A DNA stretch of 64,000 nt from Bryobacterales bacterium (GTDB lineage Bacteria > Acidobacteriota > Terriglobia > Bryobacterales > UBA6623). Positions 16,760 through 24,740 of the stretch are shown here, one piece after another. Under the pieces are notes generated by a model. The model was not told the DNA's origin and did no database searches. It was given only the letters and a program-made list of their open reading frames with translations. The position numbers and the translations under genes were made by a program. The stretch lies in NCBI GenBank assembly GCA_028819235.1, contig JAPPMC010000001.1, forward strand, positions 1 to 64,000, given 5' to 3'. Each line of letters begins with the position of its first letter. Within the stretch, counting starts at the first letter, position 1.

Positions 16760-17443
16760 CTAGCCGCCGGGGGAACTCTCGGCGATGTCCGGCTCGGGAT
16801 CGATCGGGAAGCCGGAGCGCGATTCGAGCATCGAGAGCCGCTCGTTCAGATTGGCGAGCGTTTGGCCAACGGGGTCAGGCAATTCCCCGTGCTCGAGCAT
16901 CTGCCACTCGTCGTGGGATACCGTGACCCCCTTGACGGCCACGATTCGCCCGGGGATGCCGACGACCGTCGCGTGGGCCGGCACGGACTTGACGACTACG
17001 GATCCGGCGCCCACCTTGACCCACTGCCCGAGTTCGATGTTGCCGAGGACCTTTGCGCCGGATCCCACCACAACATGGTTCCCCAGCATCGGGTGCCTGC
17101 GCTGCTTCCCGTGCCCTGTGCCCCCTAGGGTCACGCCTTGGTACAGCAGCACATCGTCCCCGATGACAGCGGTCTCACCAATCACTACTCCCATGCCGTG
17201 GTCTATGAAGAAGCGCCGGCCTATCTGAGCTCCGGGGTGGATCTCGATGCCCGTCGCTAGGCGCGACAAGTGCGACACGAGTCTGGCAAGTACGTAGAGT
17301 CGGGAACGGTACAGCGCGTGGGCGGCCCTGTGCATCAGGATCGCGTGAACGCCCGGGTAGCACAGCAGCACCTCTAGGCTGCTCTTGGCTGCGGGGTCGT
17401 GCTTGAAGACAGTCTGGATCTGCTCGCGGATTCGTCGGAACAC
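16760..17443 (-). CDS. cysE: Serine O-acetyltransferase
   Basis: A 227-residue hexapeptide-repeat acetyltransferase that makes O-acetylserine from serine and acetyl-CoA, the committed step of cysteine synthesis. The N-terminal helical part ([16 protein letters not shown]) and the left-handed beta-helix with [39 protein letters not shown] and [13 protein letters not shown] match the short EpsC-type enzymes. The catalytic His is in [10 protein letters not shown]. The length is typical. It stands as a single gene, convergent with the small basic protein gene and followed upstream by an intergenic hairpin. Confidence 0.93.
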   Translation of the reverse strand: MFRRIREQIQTVFKHDPAAKSSLEVLLCYPGVHAILMHRAAHALYRSRLYVLARLVSHLSRLATGIEIHPGAQIGRRFFIDHGMGVVIGETAVIGDDVLLYQGVTLGGTGHGKQRRHPMLGNHVVVGSGAKVLGNIELGQWVKVGAGSVVVKSVPAHATVVGIPGRIVAVKGVTVSHDEWQMLEHGELPDPVGQTLANLNERLSMLESRSGFPIDPEPDIAESSPGG

Positions 17444-17494
17444 CCCATCCTCCCGGATTCTGAGAAGGCGCGCGCGGCGCCTGGCTTAGGAACA

Positions 17495-17516
17495 GTGGCC
17501 GGGTCAACCCGGCCAC
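17495..17516. terminator. Perfect hairpin between the radical SAM gene and cysE
   Basis: GTGGCCGGG (17495-17503), loop TCAA and CCCGGCCAC (17508-17516) give a 9-bp perfect GC-rich stem with a 4-base loop in the 200-base gap between the radical SAM stop (17646) and the cysE start (17443). It most likely ends the minus-strand radical SAM/DUF1080 transcript. No T-tract follows. Confidence 0.5.
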
Positions 17517-17645
17517 GTACAGGCGCAAGCCGTGAACCGATAAGATGGCACGCAGCTCGGCTCCCACAGCCGAGCACCTGCATCGTAGGCCAAATCGCTG
17601 CCCGCGTCAACGCCTCCCCAGCCGGGTATCGGCGGGGGCAAGTCC

Positions 17646-18812
17646 CTAGCGTGCCGCGATACGGGGGGATCGCTGGCGGCCGCTTGGCCGCGCCGCGCCC
17701 GCGACGACCTTGGCCAGTAGCTTCGGACTATAGATCGTCGAGGCGTAGTGGCCGCACTCGTGCGTACAGAAGCAACCGTCGGCGGCCTCGCGCGCCACGT
17801 GCCGGGCGCGGTCCGAGTTCCACAGCGACGGGAAGTCGTACCCAACCTCCCGCAGGTTGCCGAGCGGCGAGTTCTTGGTCTCGCACTCGGTCACGTCGCC
17901 GTTGCTGTAGATCACGCATGCCAGGCGGCCGGAGACGCACGAGAACTGCGCACGTCGCTCGATCACTGTCCGCTCCACACTCTCGCGGACGCGCTCGTCT
18001 AGGCTGTGGTTTGCTGCCCTGATGCGCCCGTGTCCGAGGCGTCCCGTCTGCCGGTCTTGCCTGACGCGTTCTGCGAGGGCCCGGTAGACTGCCGGGTCGA
18101 CCTCCGTCTGCGCCGGGTCCAGCGGATTCCCCCGGCAATAGTTGTAGGAGGTCCCGTCGGGCTGGAAGCGCCGCTTTAGCTCCTCGTGGATGCGTAGGAT
18201 GTCCGCTTGGTTGTCCCGCATCACTGTCGTGAGGGTGTGCAAGACCAGGCCGGGATGCTCCGCGCGCAGGGGCTCGACGGCCTCGGCTGTCTGCAGCAGG
18301 CGTCGGAATGCTCCCGTCCGTCCTCGGATGCGATCGTGTTCGGCCTCGTCGACATGGTCCACGCTCAGGTTCAGGTGAAAGCGCATGCCGGGGGCCGCCG
18401 TGAGGACGTCCCGCACGACTGCAACCACGCGCTTGGCATGCTGGCCATTGGTCGGGACGTAGGCGTTGGCGACCCGATTGTGCCTGTGGGCGGCCAGCAG
18501 TATCTCGGCCAGGTCCGGCCGCAGAAACGGCTCTCCCCCGCCGATAAAGAGGTTGAAGATCTCTCCCATTGACGACAGCGTCTCGTCGAACTCATCGAGG
18601 GACATGTCCCGGTTGGGCCTCGGGTTGAGTTCGTCCCAGTAGTAGCAGTGAATGCAGCTCTCGTCGCATCGCGTGGTGACGTACAACGTCACGAACGGAG
18701 GCGTGATCCGGCGCCCGAAGCAGGTCGATGCCTTGACGCGGAGAAGGTGGGGGAGAAAGCTTCGCGGGCGCCGCCCACGGTCTGTCGACATAGCGGGCGG
18801 CGACGCCTCCAT
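17646..18812 (-). CDS. Radical SAM protein with SPASM-like C-terminus
   Basis: A 388-residue radical SAM enzyme. The 4Fe-4S/SAM site is CDESCIHC in VTTRCDESCIHCYYW, followed by the GGE-type loop FIGGGEPFLRPDL and YVPTNGQ. The C-terminal third has further Cys clusters (FSCVSGRLACVIYSNGDVTE and CFCTHECGH), as in SPASM/twitch proteins that bind auxiliary clusters and often modify peptides. It does not carry the exact anaerobic sulfatase-maturase signature, so I cannot call it the sulfatase activator, although the genome has several sulfatases. ATG 18812 was chosen because GAGGG lies just upstream and it starts 7 bases after the DUF1080 stop, which implies an operon. ATG 18791 is an alternative. 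Confidence 0.82.
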   Translation of the reverse strand: MEASPPAMSTDRGRRPRSFLPHLLRVKASTCFGRRITPPFVTLYVTTRCDESCIHCYYWDELNPRPNRDMSLDEFDETLSSMGEIFNLFIGGGEPFLRPDLAEILLAAHRHNRVANAYVPTNGQHAKRVVAVVRDVLTAAPGMRFHLNLSVDHVDEAEHDRIRGRTGAFRRLLQTAEAVEPLRAEHPGLVLHTLTTVMRDNQADILRIHEELKRRFQPDGTSYNYCRGNPLDPAQTEVDPAVYRALAERVRQDRQTGRLGHGRIRAANHSLDERVRESVERTVIERRAQFSCVSGRLACVIYSNGDVTECETKNSPLGNLREVGYDFPSLWNSDRARHVAREAADGCFCTHECGHYASTIYSPKLLAKVVAGAARPSGRQRSPRIAAR

Positions 18813-18819
18813 GCTTCCC

Positions 18820-19491
18820 TCAGTTGAGTGGCTTGACGCGGATGTTGCGCCAGGCCACCTCGAACGGGCCCGTTCCCTGCCGGATGCCGTGCACCTGCAG
18901 GCCGATGAAGCCTCCACCGTGATCGGCGTAGGCCTCGTCGTCGGTCAAGTCTTCGATCGACTCGCCGTTGATCCAAGTCTGGATTCGAGCGCCCTTGGCG
19001 ACGACACGAAATCTGTTCCATTCCCCGTCCCGCACTGCTTTGTGCGCCACTAGGCGGTCTTCCGGCGTGAGCCACCCGCGGCCCGTCGCCTCGCCGTAGA
19101 TGTACCCGGACTCGGCCCCTTCCGGTCCGCTGGACTCGATCTCGACCTGTGGGCCGTAGACGCGGCCGATCGCGTTGTTGCGGCCGGCGCCTGTGGCCGC
19201 GGTCTTCTGGCTGGCGCGGATCATGATTCCGGAGTTGAGGCCGTCGTCGACCTTGACCTCGAATTCGAGCTCAAAGTCGCTGAAGTGGGTGGTCGTGCAC
19301 AGGAACGAGTTTGGGCTGCCCGCCGAGGTGCGGCCTAATATCGTCCCGTCCTCGACGCGGTAGGTGGCGAAGCCGTTCCGCTGGACCCAGCCGTTCAGCG
19401 TTTTGCCGTCAAACAGTTGGATCCAGTCCTGGGCGGTGATGGGTGCGGCCGTGGCGGCCGCCAAACCAAGGGCAAACAGGTGCAGTCGCAT
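18820..19491 (-). CDS. DUF1080 / 3-keto-disaccharide hydrolase domain protein (exported)
   Basis: A 223-residue secreted protein with a clear signal peptide (LHLFALGLAAATAAPITAQ) and a single concanavalin-like DUF1080 domain. Family landmarks are WIQLFDGKTLNGWVQ, FSDFELEFEVKVDDGLNSGI, GPQVEIESSG and WNRFRVVAKGARIQTWINGE, ending IGLQVHG and VAWRNIRVKPL. The DUF1080 family includes 3-keto-glucoside hydrolases, so a role in periplasmic glycan breakdown is likely but not proven. It is first in an operon with the radical SAM gene, 7 bases downstream. Confidence 0.88.
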   Translation of the reverse strand: MRLHLFALGLAAATAAPITAQDWIQLFDGKTLNGWVQRNGFATYRVEDGTILGRTSAGSPNSFLCTTTHFSDFELEFEVKVDDGLNSGIMIRASQKTAATGAGRNNAIGRVYGPQVEIESSGPEGAESGYIYGEATGRGWLTPEDRLVAHKAVRDGEWNRFRVVAKGARIQTWINGESIEDLTDDEAYADHGGGFIGLQVHGIRQGTGPFEVAWRNIRVKPLN

Positions 19492-19664
19492 GCTTGTGGT
19501 GATTCCTCCGTTGAATGGTACGGGTCAGCGCGGTCGGCGGCATTGGCCGAGGCCGATCCCGTCAAAGGTTCAGGTAACCGATTGGTGGCCCGGAAGCGTC
19601 AAATCTGGCAGAAGTGGCAAAGCCTAATGGTAGAATACCGGGCAGCCCACAGGTGGAGGGGACC

Positions 19665-20558
19665 ATGAACACCACGGCACAACCGACGCAGCGCACCTTG
19701 AAAGGAAACGCCGGGCAAGTCCAGTCGTCCGTGGTCGTCTTCCTTCTGCTCGCAGGGATCGCCTTACTGGCTGGCGCGAACGTATACACGCTCTTGCAGC
19801 TGGACGCATTCCGGGAGGAGGTCGGAGCGCAGTTCGCGACGCACGAGGAGCGACTGTCGCTGCTTGACGGGTCGGTGTCCCGCACGAGCGAGAGCTTGGA
19901 GGAGAGGGTGGCCGAGGTCACGTCGCTTGTCGAGTCGACCGCGGAGTCCACCCAAGAGCGGATTGATGCGCGGACGAGGCAGGTCGAGGCTAGGGCGCTG
20001 GACCGGGCCCAAGACCTAGAGCGGGAGATCGAGACGGCACGGCAGGAGAGCGAGGCCAAGATCTCCGAGGTCGGCGGCAAGCTGGAGCAGACCACTTCCC
20101 AGGTGGGCGAGCTCGGCGGCGAGGTCGACACGGTAAAGGTGGCCGTGGAGGAGACGCGCTCCGAGCTTGAGAAGGCCGTGGCCGAGCTGACCAGCGTCAA
20201 GGGTGACCTCGGCGTCCAGAGCGGACTGATTGCCACAAACGGCGAAGAGTTGGCGGCCCTCAAGGAACTGGGCGAGCGGAATTACTACGAATTCAACCTC
20301 GGAAGAACCAGGAATGCCCAGAGGGTCGGTCCCGTGAGCATCAAGCTGACGGGCACGGACCGCAAGCGCAACCGCTACTCGATAGAGCTGTGGGCTGATG
20401 ACAAGAAAATCGTCAAGCGGCGCAAGACACTCTTGGAGCCAGTGCAGTTCTATGTCGAAGGCGCCCGCATCCCCTACGAGTTGGTGGTCAACAAGATCGA
20501 CAACGGCTTGATCGAGGGATATCTGGCCACCCCAAAGGGCAGCGCCCGCGGCGCGTAA
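19665..20558 (+). CDS. Single-TM coiled-coil protein, unknown function
   Basis: A 297-residue protein with a short cytoplasmic N-terminus, one transmembrane helix at about residues 23-46 (VVVFLLLAGIALLAGANVYT), then roughly 170 residues of coiled coil rich in Glu, Ala, Arg and Ser, and a small C-terminal beta-rich domain (ISIKLTGTDRKRN-like, KRRKTLLEPVQFYVEGARIP). ATG 19665 is preceded by the strong AGGTGGAGGGG site. The layout suggests a membrane-anchored periplasmic stalk holding a small folded domain. I do not recognise the family. It is convergent with the VWA gene 8 bases away. Confidence 0.7.
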   Translation: MNTTAQPTQRTLKGNAGQVQSSVVVFLLLAGIALLAGANVYTLLQLDAFREEVGAQFATHEERLSLLDGSVSRTSESLEERVAEVTSLVESTAESTQERIDARTRQVEARALDRAQDLEREIETARQESEAKISEVGGKLEQTTSQVGELGGEVDTVKVAVEETRSELEKAVAELTSVKGDLGVQSGLIATNGEELAALKELGERNYYEFNLGRTRNAQRVGPVSIKLTGTDRKRNRYSIELWADDKKIVKRRKTLLEPVQFYVEGARIPYELVVNKIDNGLIEGYLATPKGSARGA

Positions 20559-20566
20559 GCGGAGCT

Positions 20567-21403
20567 TCAGTCGATCGGAAGCGCCGAGGCGGTCAGCTTC
20601 TGCTTGGTTCCGGCCGACGGGTGCACTGCGACCGAAACGTCGTTTCCAAGCGCGAAGACGCCCTCGGCTCGCAGTTCATAGGCACCGTGGACCGCCTCTA
20701 GGACCTTGGACGCGAGCGCCCTCGGCTCAAGGCCAAGGCGCCTTGCCGCAAACGCCGCGCCCCCCGTGCTGAGGGCTAGCCGCCGCAGGTGGCCGCGGGC
20801 CGCCGTGCGGACGAACACGGTGTAGATCGACACTGTCCGATCCCTTGCGGCCTGTAGCACTTCTGCCTCGCGAGTGCGGCTGGCGGCAGTGGCTCCACCA
20901 GAGAGGACGATGATTGCCCTACGGTTCGTCCCCGTGTCGAATGCGCCGTCGATCACCGCGTAGAGTGCATCGTTCAGCCGTGGCAGGTTGCCGTACTCGA
21001 TTCCTTCAACCGCCCGGTACAGGCGCTGCTTGTCGGACGTGAAGTCTTGCAGCAGGGTGGCGCCTTCGTCGAACTGGGCTACCGCCATTTGCTGGCCGTC
21101 GGCGAGTGCGGCCACCAATCCCTCGGCGGTCGGGCGGGCCAGATCCCCCACCATGCTGGAGTCGACGAGGGCGAGGATGTCCACCGGACTGTCGGGATGA
21201 AGCGCGGAGAGGACCCGCAGGTCGGTCTTGCCGTCCCGGATCTGGAAGCGCTCCGCCGGGAGTCTGGTCACGGTGTCCCCAGTGCGCTCGTCGAACACGG
21301 TCGCGACGATCCTGGCCTCTTGGGCCGCTGCACCCACCGCGGCAACAATGACCGCAAGCAAGACCTGAGCCGACGGAAGAGCAAACCGTGCCACAGCCCG
21401 CAT
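20567..21403 (-). CDS. VWA-domain exported protein (VWFA-related acidobacterial type)
   Basis: A 278-residue protein with a signal peptide (LPSAQVLLAVIVAAVGAAAQ) and a von Willebrand A domain. The strand before the domain, IVATVFDERTG...LPAERFQIRDGK, is typical of acidobacterial VWFA-related proteins. The metal-site motif is ILALVDSSM, where D-x-S-x-x lacks a second clear Ser. A Thr/Asp later in the fold (TGTNRRAIIVLSGG) completes the Rossmann core. The start was taken at ATG 21403, just before the signal peptide. The role is unknown, probably protein-protein interaction in the periplasm. Confidence 0.75.
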   Translation of the reverse strand: MRAVARFALPSAQVLLAVIVAAVGAAAQEARIVATVFDERTGDTVTRLPAERFQIRDGKTDLRVLSALHPDSPVDILALVDSSMVGDLARPTAEGLVAALADGQQMAVAQFDEGATLLQDFTSDKQRLYRAVEGIEYGNLPRLNDALYAVIDGAFDTGTNRRAIIVLSGGATAASRTREAEVLQAARDRTVSIYTVFVRTAARGHLRRLALSTGGAAFAARRLGLEPRALASKVLEAVHGAYELRAEGVFALGNDVSVAVHPSAGTKQKLTASALPID

Positions 21404-22345
21404 CCTAGCAGCGATCGCCGGCGCATGAGGTGGCGGCCTCCGCGTCACACTGGGCCTCGTTCTGGTCGGTCGCCTGATCTTTGCCTAGATCCTCTTGGGC
21501 AGCTGGCGTGCCCCTCCCGGGGGAAGCGGCCCTGACATGCCTTAGGCCGCACTGTTCCGGGGGTCCGTGAAGGAAGCGGGTCTGCCCCTGACGCACTTCG
21601 AGGACACCAGCGGAGAGAGCGGTGCGCCCGATGTCACGGCTTCGGGCGCGGCCCCGGTGACCCATGACGTGGGCGACAACCTCCTGTAGCCACACAATTC
21701 TCCAGAGACGGACACGCTGTCCCTCAAGGGTCTCGCGGACAGCGCTTCAGTGCAACAAACCGGCACTGCTGTGGCACTGCGGTGTCTGCATCAGCACCGG
21801 CTTTGGGCCGTCGCGGAAAGACCTCGGCCACAACGGCGACTTGGACGACTTCGTCGTTGGTGGAGCGGTCTTCGTGTGGGACAGTCTCCGCGCCGGGCGG
21901 GAGTGCATTCGTGCCGCTTGAGTCCAACAACGCCGGTCCCTGCTCAGTACTACTCAAGCCGGACGGATGGCGGGCAGACGGTTCGGATCCGGCTTTGTTG
22001 CGATTCTCCGACGACGCATACCATTGGTGCCCGGCGAGCCTGCACTTCACGTACGGGATCACTTGCGGACCTCCCGAAACCGCTGGTTGGAGGTTCGATT
22101 GCTCCTAGGCTTGTCGATCTACCCATATCGGCTGGTGAGAGTACGGCATCGACGGACTCCTCGAAGCTGGCGTCCGTGCGGAACGCCGCTTACTTATCCG
22201 CCTTGATCGGCTCGTAGCTGGTACGGCCTACTCGACGGTGTGAGCACGGTCAGCCACTCGAACAAAAGCCTTGGCGGGCTTGCTGCCCATTTCGTCTTAT
22301 TGTCATTAGAGTAGAGAACTGTATTGGACAGTCCTGCCCGCTACA
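21404..22345. other. Gene-poor stretch, nothing identified
   Basis: About 940 bases lie between the VWA gene start and the end of the small broken membrane gene. Frames such as 21664-21921, 21750-22217 and 21782-22108 (plus) overlap each other and show no family motif. The composition suggests eroded coding sequence, but I could not name a parent gene. Confidence 0.5.
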
Positions 22346-22594
22346 CTACGACGCTCCCATGAAGCGGAGGAACGTCGTAATGATGGCCGCGAGAGCAGCG
22401 ATGATCGAAACAATGCACGCACCCGCACCGACTACCATCCAGAGCTTTGCCTTCGTAACGTCGGTTCGGGTTGCGAGATGCTGAAACTGGCCTTCCAGCC
22501 GACTAACCCTCGAAAGCAGGTCCTAAATGTGGCCTCGCGTTTCAGCCTGTTCTCCGGGTGTGGCGGGAGGCTCGCTGCGGGCGTCGTCCGGCAT
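22346..22594 (-). pseudogene. Small coiled-coil/TM protein interrupted by one in-frame TAG
   Basis: From ATG 22594 the frame gives a charged N-terminus (MPDDARSEPPATPGEQAET), meets TAG at 22525-22523 (codon 24), and continues in the same frame DLLSRVSRLEGQFQHLATR, TDVTKAKLWMVVGAGACIVS and a hydrophobic helix IIAALAAIITTFLRF to TAG at 22346 (82 codons). R-V-S-R-L-E-G-x-F-x-H-L-A-T-x-x-D-V is a familiar bacterial coiled-coil opening, so the frame after the stop is genuine. The stop is one base from CAG or GAG. A ribosome-binding-like AGGGAA precedes the ATG, which lies 6 bases after the stop of the upstream gene on the same strand, so the two formed an operon. Confidence 0.6.
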
Positions 22595-22600
22595 GGTTCC

Positions 22601-22875
22601 CTAGCCGAGGTTCGATAGCCAGTCCCACAGGTCTGGGCGGGTGTATCCAGAGTACCCTTGGTTCAATTTGAATACGACGCCGGAGGAATCCTGTACACGA
22701 TCATCCCCTTTCAGACCAATAGTCTCGGCGATCTTCGACGCCAAGACAAACGGTGAGCCGTGGACTAGGTAGCTAGTATCCGTGTACTTGTAGGCATTTG
22801 GAAACCGATTTCAATTCGTTTGCTCACCTCGTCGTTCGGACGGTACAGTAGAATTGCGTAGACATTCTCCACCAT
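22601..22875 (-). pseudogene. Conserved-type small protein broken by a one-base deletion
   Basis: ATG 22875 follows GAGGA and opens VENVYAILLYRPNDEVSKRI. At an A-run near 22809-22812 the frame changes. In the next frame the text continues RFPNAYKYTDTSYLVHGSPF, LASKIAETIGLKGDDRVQDS, SGVVFKLNQGYSGYT and RPDLWDWLSNLG to TAG at 22603-22601. Adding one A to the run gives a continuous protein of about 91 residues with an even, natural composition. I recall similar small proteins of unknown function but no name. It was followed directly by the coiled-coil gene. The local GC is lower than in the core genes, which suggests an acquired pair. Confidence 0.6.
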
Positions 22876-23029
22876 CGTCCTCAAGCAACATGTCTATAGT
22901 ACATTGCCGATCACGACGTCTGAGAGTACACGAAGCCCAGGAAGTACCTGCTTCCGACATTCTGCAATCGTCCTTCCCGGGACTGTTAGGGAGATACCCG
23001 GATGTCGGCCCGCTTGCCAGATGCAACTC

Positions 23030-23345
23030 AGGTCCCGGTACCGAGGTCGTGACTTGTGCACGATCCTAGCTTTCGCTCCCAGTTGTCCCGTGGTGTAGCT
23101 TACCGACATGTAGCCAGTCCGGTGAAATCGTGCCCGTAGCGGTCCATATCCGCCGGGCTCGGCTTTCGGACAGTGCCATTGTGGGGGCGCTTCGGCTTCG
23201 ACCAGAGCGACTCGATGGAGTTGACTTTGACGTCACCCCGGACGTGCACGCCCAACACCTGCCACCCGGCATCGCGGTCGACCCGCAGCGAGGCGTACGC
23301 GCAACCGTAGTCCGTGTAGACGGTGGCTCCGGTTTCGGCTTATTC
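23030..23345 (-). pseudogene. IS1595-type (ISXO2-like) transposase remnant, C-terminal part
   Basis: The frame reads AETGATVYTDYGCAYASL, then GVHVRGDVKVNSIESLWSKP, KRPHNGTVRKPSPADMDRY and GHDFTGL. This follows the ISXO2-like transposase pattern closely (ATVYTDxxxAYxxL ... YVRGDVHTNxIESFWSxLKRxxxGTFHxxSPKHLxRYxxEFxGR). After a stop or frame change near 23102 the other frame gives TGQLGAKARI and RPRYRDL, matching the family's DQLGxxxxGMxGKRLRYRDL ending. The N-terminal zinc domain and the first catalytic residues are gone, and no terminal inverted repeats were found. It explains the apparent 71-residue ORF at 22894-23109, which I do not list as a gene. Confidence 0.65.
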
Positions 23346-23571
23346 TCCCACGATGCTCCCCCGTCCTCCGAACGTAAGACTGCTCCAGAAACCGTCAGCA
23401 GGTTGTGGCATTGTTTGACCGGGGACACCGGGGACGTTCGAAGCACCCGCGGCAAGCGTCGTGACAACACTGTAGGGGGCGATGGGCTGGTCGTCTGACC
23501 TCAGCGAGAACGGCTCGCTCAGAATGGTCGGTGAGCACCCTGCCTTGGAGGCTGCCGCAGCTCCGTCGTCG

Positions 23572-23885
23572 GTGCACGCCGAACCCGACAAGTCCATCGC
23601 CGGCGGGCGGGTCTCCATTGCTGCCGCCGCCGGCGACCACGACGATCTGTCGGCCGCTTCGGGCGTGCGGGGCGTGGCAAAGCCGGCTGCGTTGAGCTCC
23701 GTCTCCCACAACACGTCACCGTAGTTCTGGTCGAACGCGCTGAACTTTCCGTCGAACGTGGTTGCCATGAACACCAGAGCGCCTGCGGTCGCGATTGATT
23801 CGCTGCGCGAAGGCGGCCCGGCTTTGGGGATGCCCTTTTCGCTCAGCCCTGGGATTTCGCCTTTGACAACATGCCAAGCGGCGCG
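23572..23885 (-). pseudogene. Diverged 3' copy of the PQQ dehydrogenase gene
   Basis: This stretch repeats the last roughly 100 codons of the intact PQQ dehydrogenase gene located 1.2 kb away. The copy reads VFMATTFDGKFSAFDQNYGD and VLWETELNAAGFATP where the intact protein has VFMAGTFDRKLRAFDQNYGD and the identical WETELNAAGFATP. A frameshift follows, and the glycine-rich IVVVAGGGSNGDPPAGD then matches VVIAAGGGKGDSPSGD. Both copies lie on the same strand. Nothing upstream continues the copy, so it is a truncated duplicate or the tail of a lost paralogue, now decaying. Confidence 0.8.
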
Positions 23886-23917
23886 CGTTGATTCCCCAGA
23901 ATCCGGGAATCTAGAAT

Positions 23918-24484
23918 GTGCCCGTGAGAAGCACTCGGGAGACTTCCGGCCAGAACGCCGGAACGCCGGAAAATGCTGAGTCGAGATCTCCGAAGCGCTT
24001 GACGCGCGACACGCAATTCATCGTCACTTCCGTGTTCGTGGTCGGCGGCCTTGTCTTGGGTCAGGCCTACCTTCGGAACGCCCGCTTCGACGACGTCAAC
24101 GATCGCATCGACGCACTAGAGGAGAGAGTCAACAGTCGCATAGATGAGTCGCAAGATGATGTCCGGGACATCCGATCAATGGTGCTACCATATCTCGCCG
24201 AGCGGAATCAAGGGACAGTCGGAGGATCGGAGGCGGCGAAGCACCTCGGGGTTCGGCACCTAACGCTGATCGGCAGCCGTCCACCCCGGTCCGTTAAAGG
24301 GCCGGGCACTGGAACGGGCCCGACGAACCAACGTGCGGGCTTCGCGTGCCACCGGCTCAACCCTCTGCCCACGTGGCGGCACCAGTTCCGGCGGCGGGCG
24401 GACGAGCGCGGCATCAGTTTTTCCCTTCACCGCCGCAATTGGGGCGCGGATGGGCTGCACACCGCATACGGCTCCACCGTTTGA
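23918..24484 (+). CDS. Single-TM coiled-coil protein, hypothetical
   Basis: Read from GTG 23918, a short basic N-terminus (SPKRLTRDTQ) leads into one transmembrane helix (FIVTSVFVVGGLVLGQAYL). A coiled coil follows, FDDVNDRIDALEERVNSRID and ESQDDVRDIRSMVLPYLAE. This first 110 residues look like a genuine member of a common bacterial TM-plus-coil family. The remaining residues to 24484 (HLTLIGSRPPRSVKG onward) are Arg/Pro-rich and do not look natural, so the true gene may end earlier by a lost stop or frameshift. The ribosome-binding site is weak. It may have been an intact small membrane protein recently extended. Confidence 0.5.
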   Translation: MPVRSTRETSGQNAGTPENAESRSPKRLTRDTQFIVTSVFVVGGLVLGQAYLRNARFDDVNDRIDALEERVNSRIDESQDDVRDIRSMVLPYLAERNQGTVGGSEAAKHLGVRHLTLIGSRPPRSVKGPGTGTGPTNQRAGFACHRLNPLPTWRHQFRRRADERGISFSLHRRNWGADGLHTAYGSTV

Positions 24485-24740
24485 CGACGTGCCCACCTAG
24501 GAGGTGGCCACCTCAGCCTGGGCGAGCCAGTGGCGGCCTTCGGCCTCCCTGTCTGAGTGCTCATGGTTCCCGCAGGGGTGCGCTGGCATGGCGTGCAGTC
24601 GGAGAGGTTCGAATCAGCGCCGGCAGGCGTCGAGACGATGCCGAGCTGAGGCGACGGGCCGACGGCACCGCCGTAGCGACGGGGGCTCTGCCCGAATGGC
24701 CCGCGAGCACAGTGCCTTGGGGGCCAATGCCGCTCCGCCG

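Noticed and set aside
22894-23109. 71-residue minus-strand ORF as an independent gene
   Set aside because: Its first part (TGQLGAKARI...RPRYRDL) continues the ISXO2-like transposase remnant after a frameshift.
24590-24625. tRNA-like T-loop (GGTTCGAATC)
   Set aside because: No matching acceptor stem, anticodon arm or D arm could be drawn around it.
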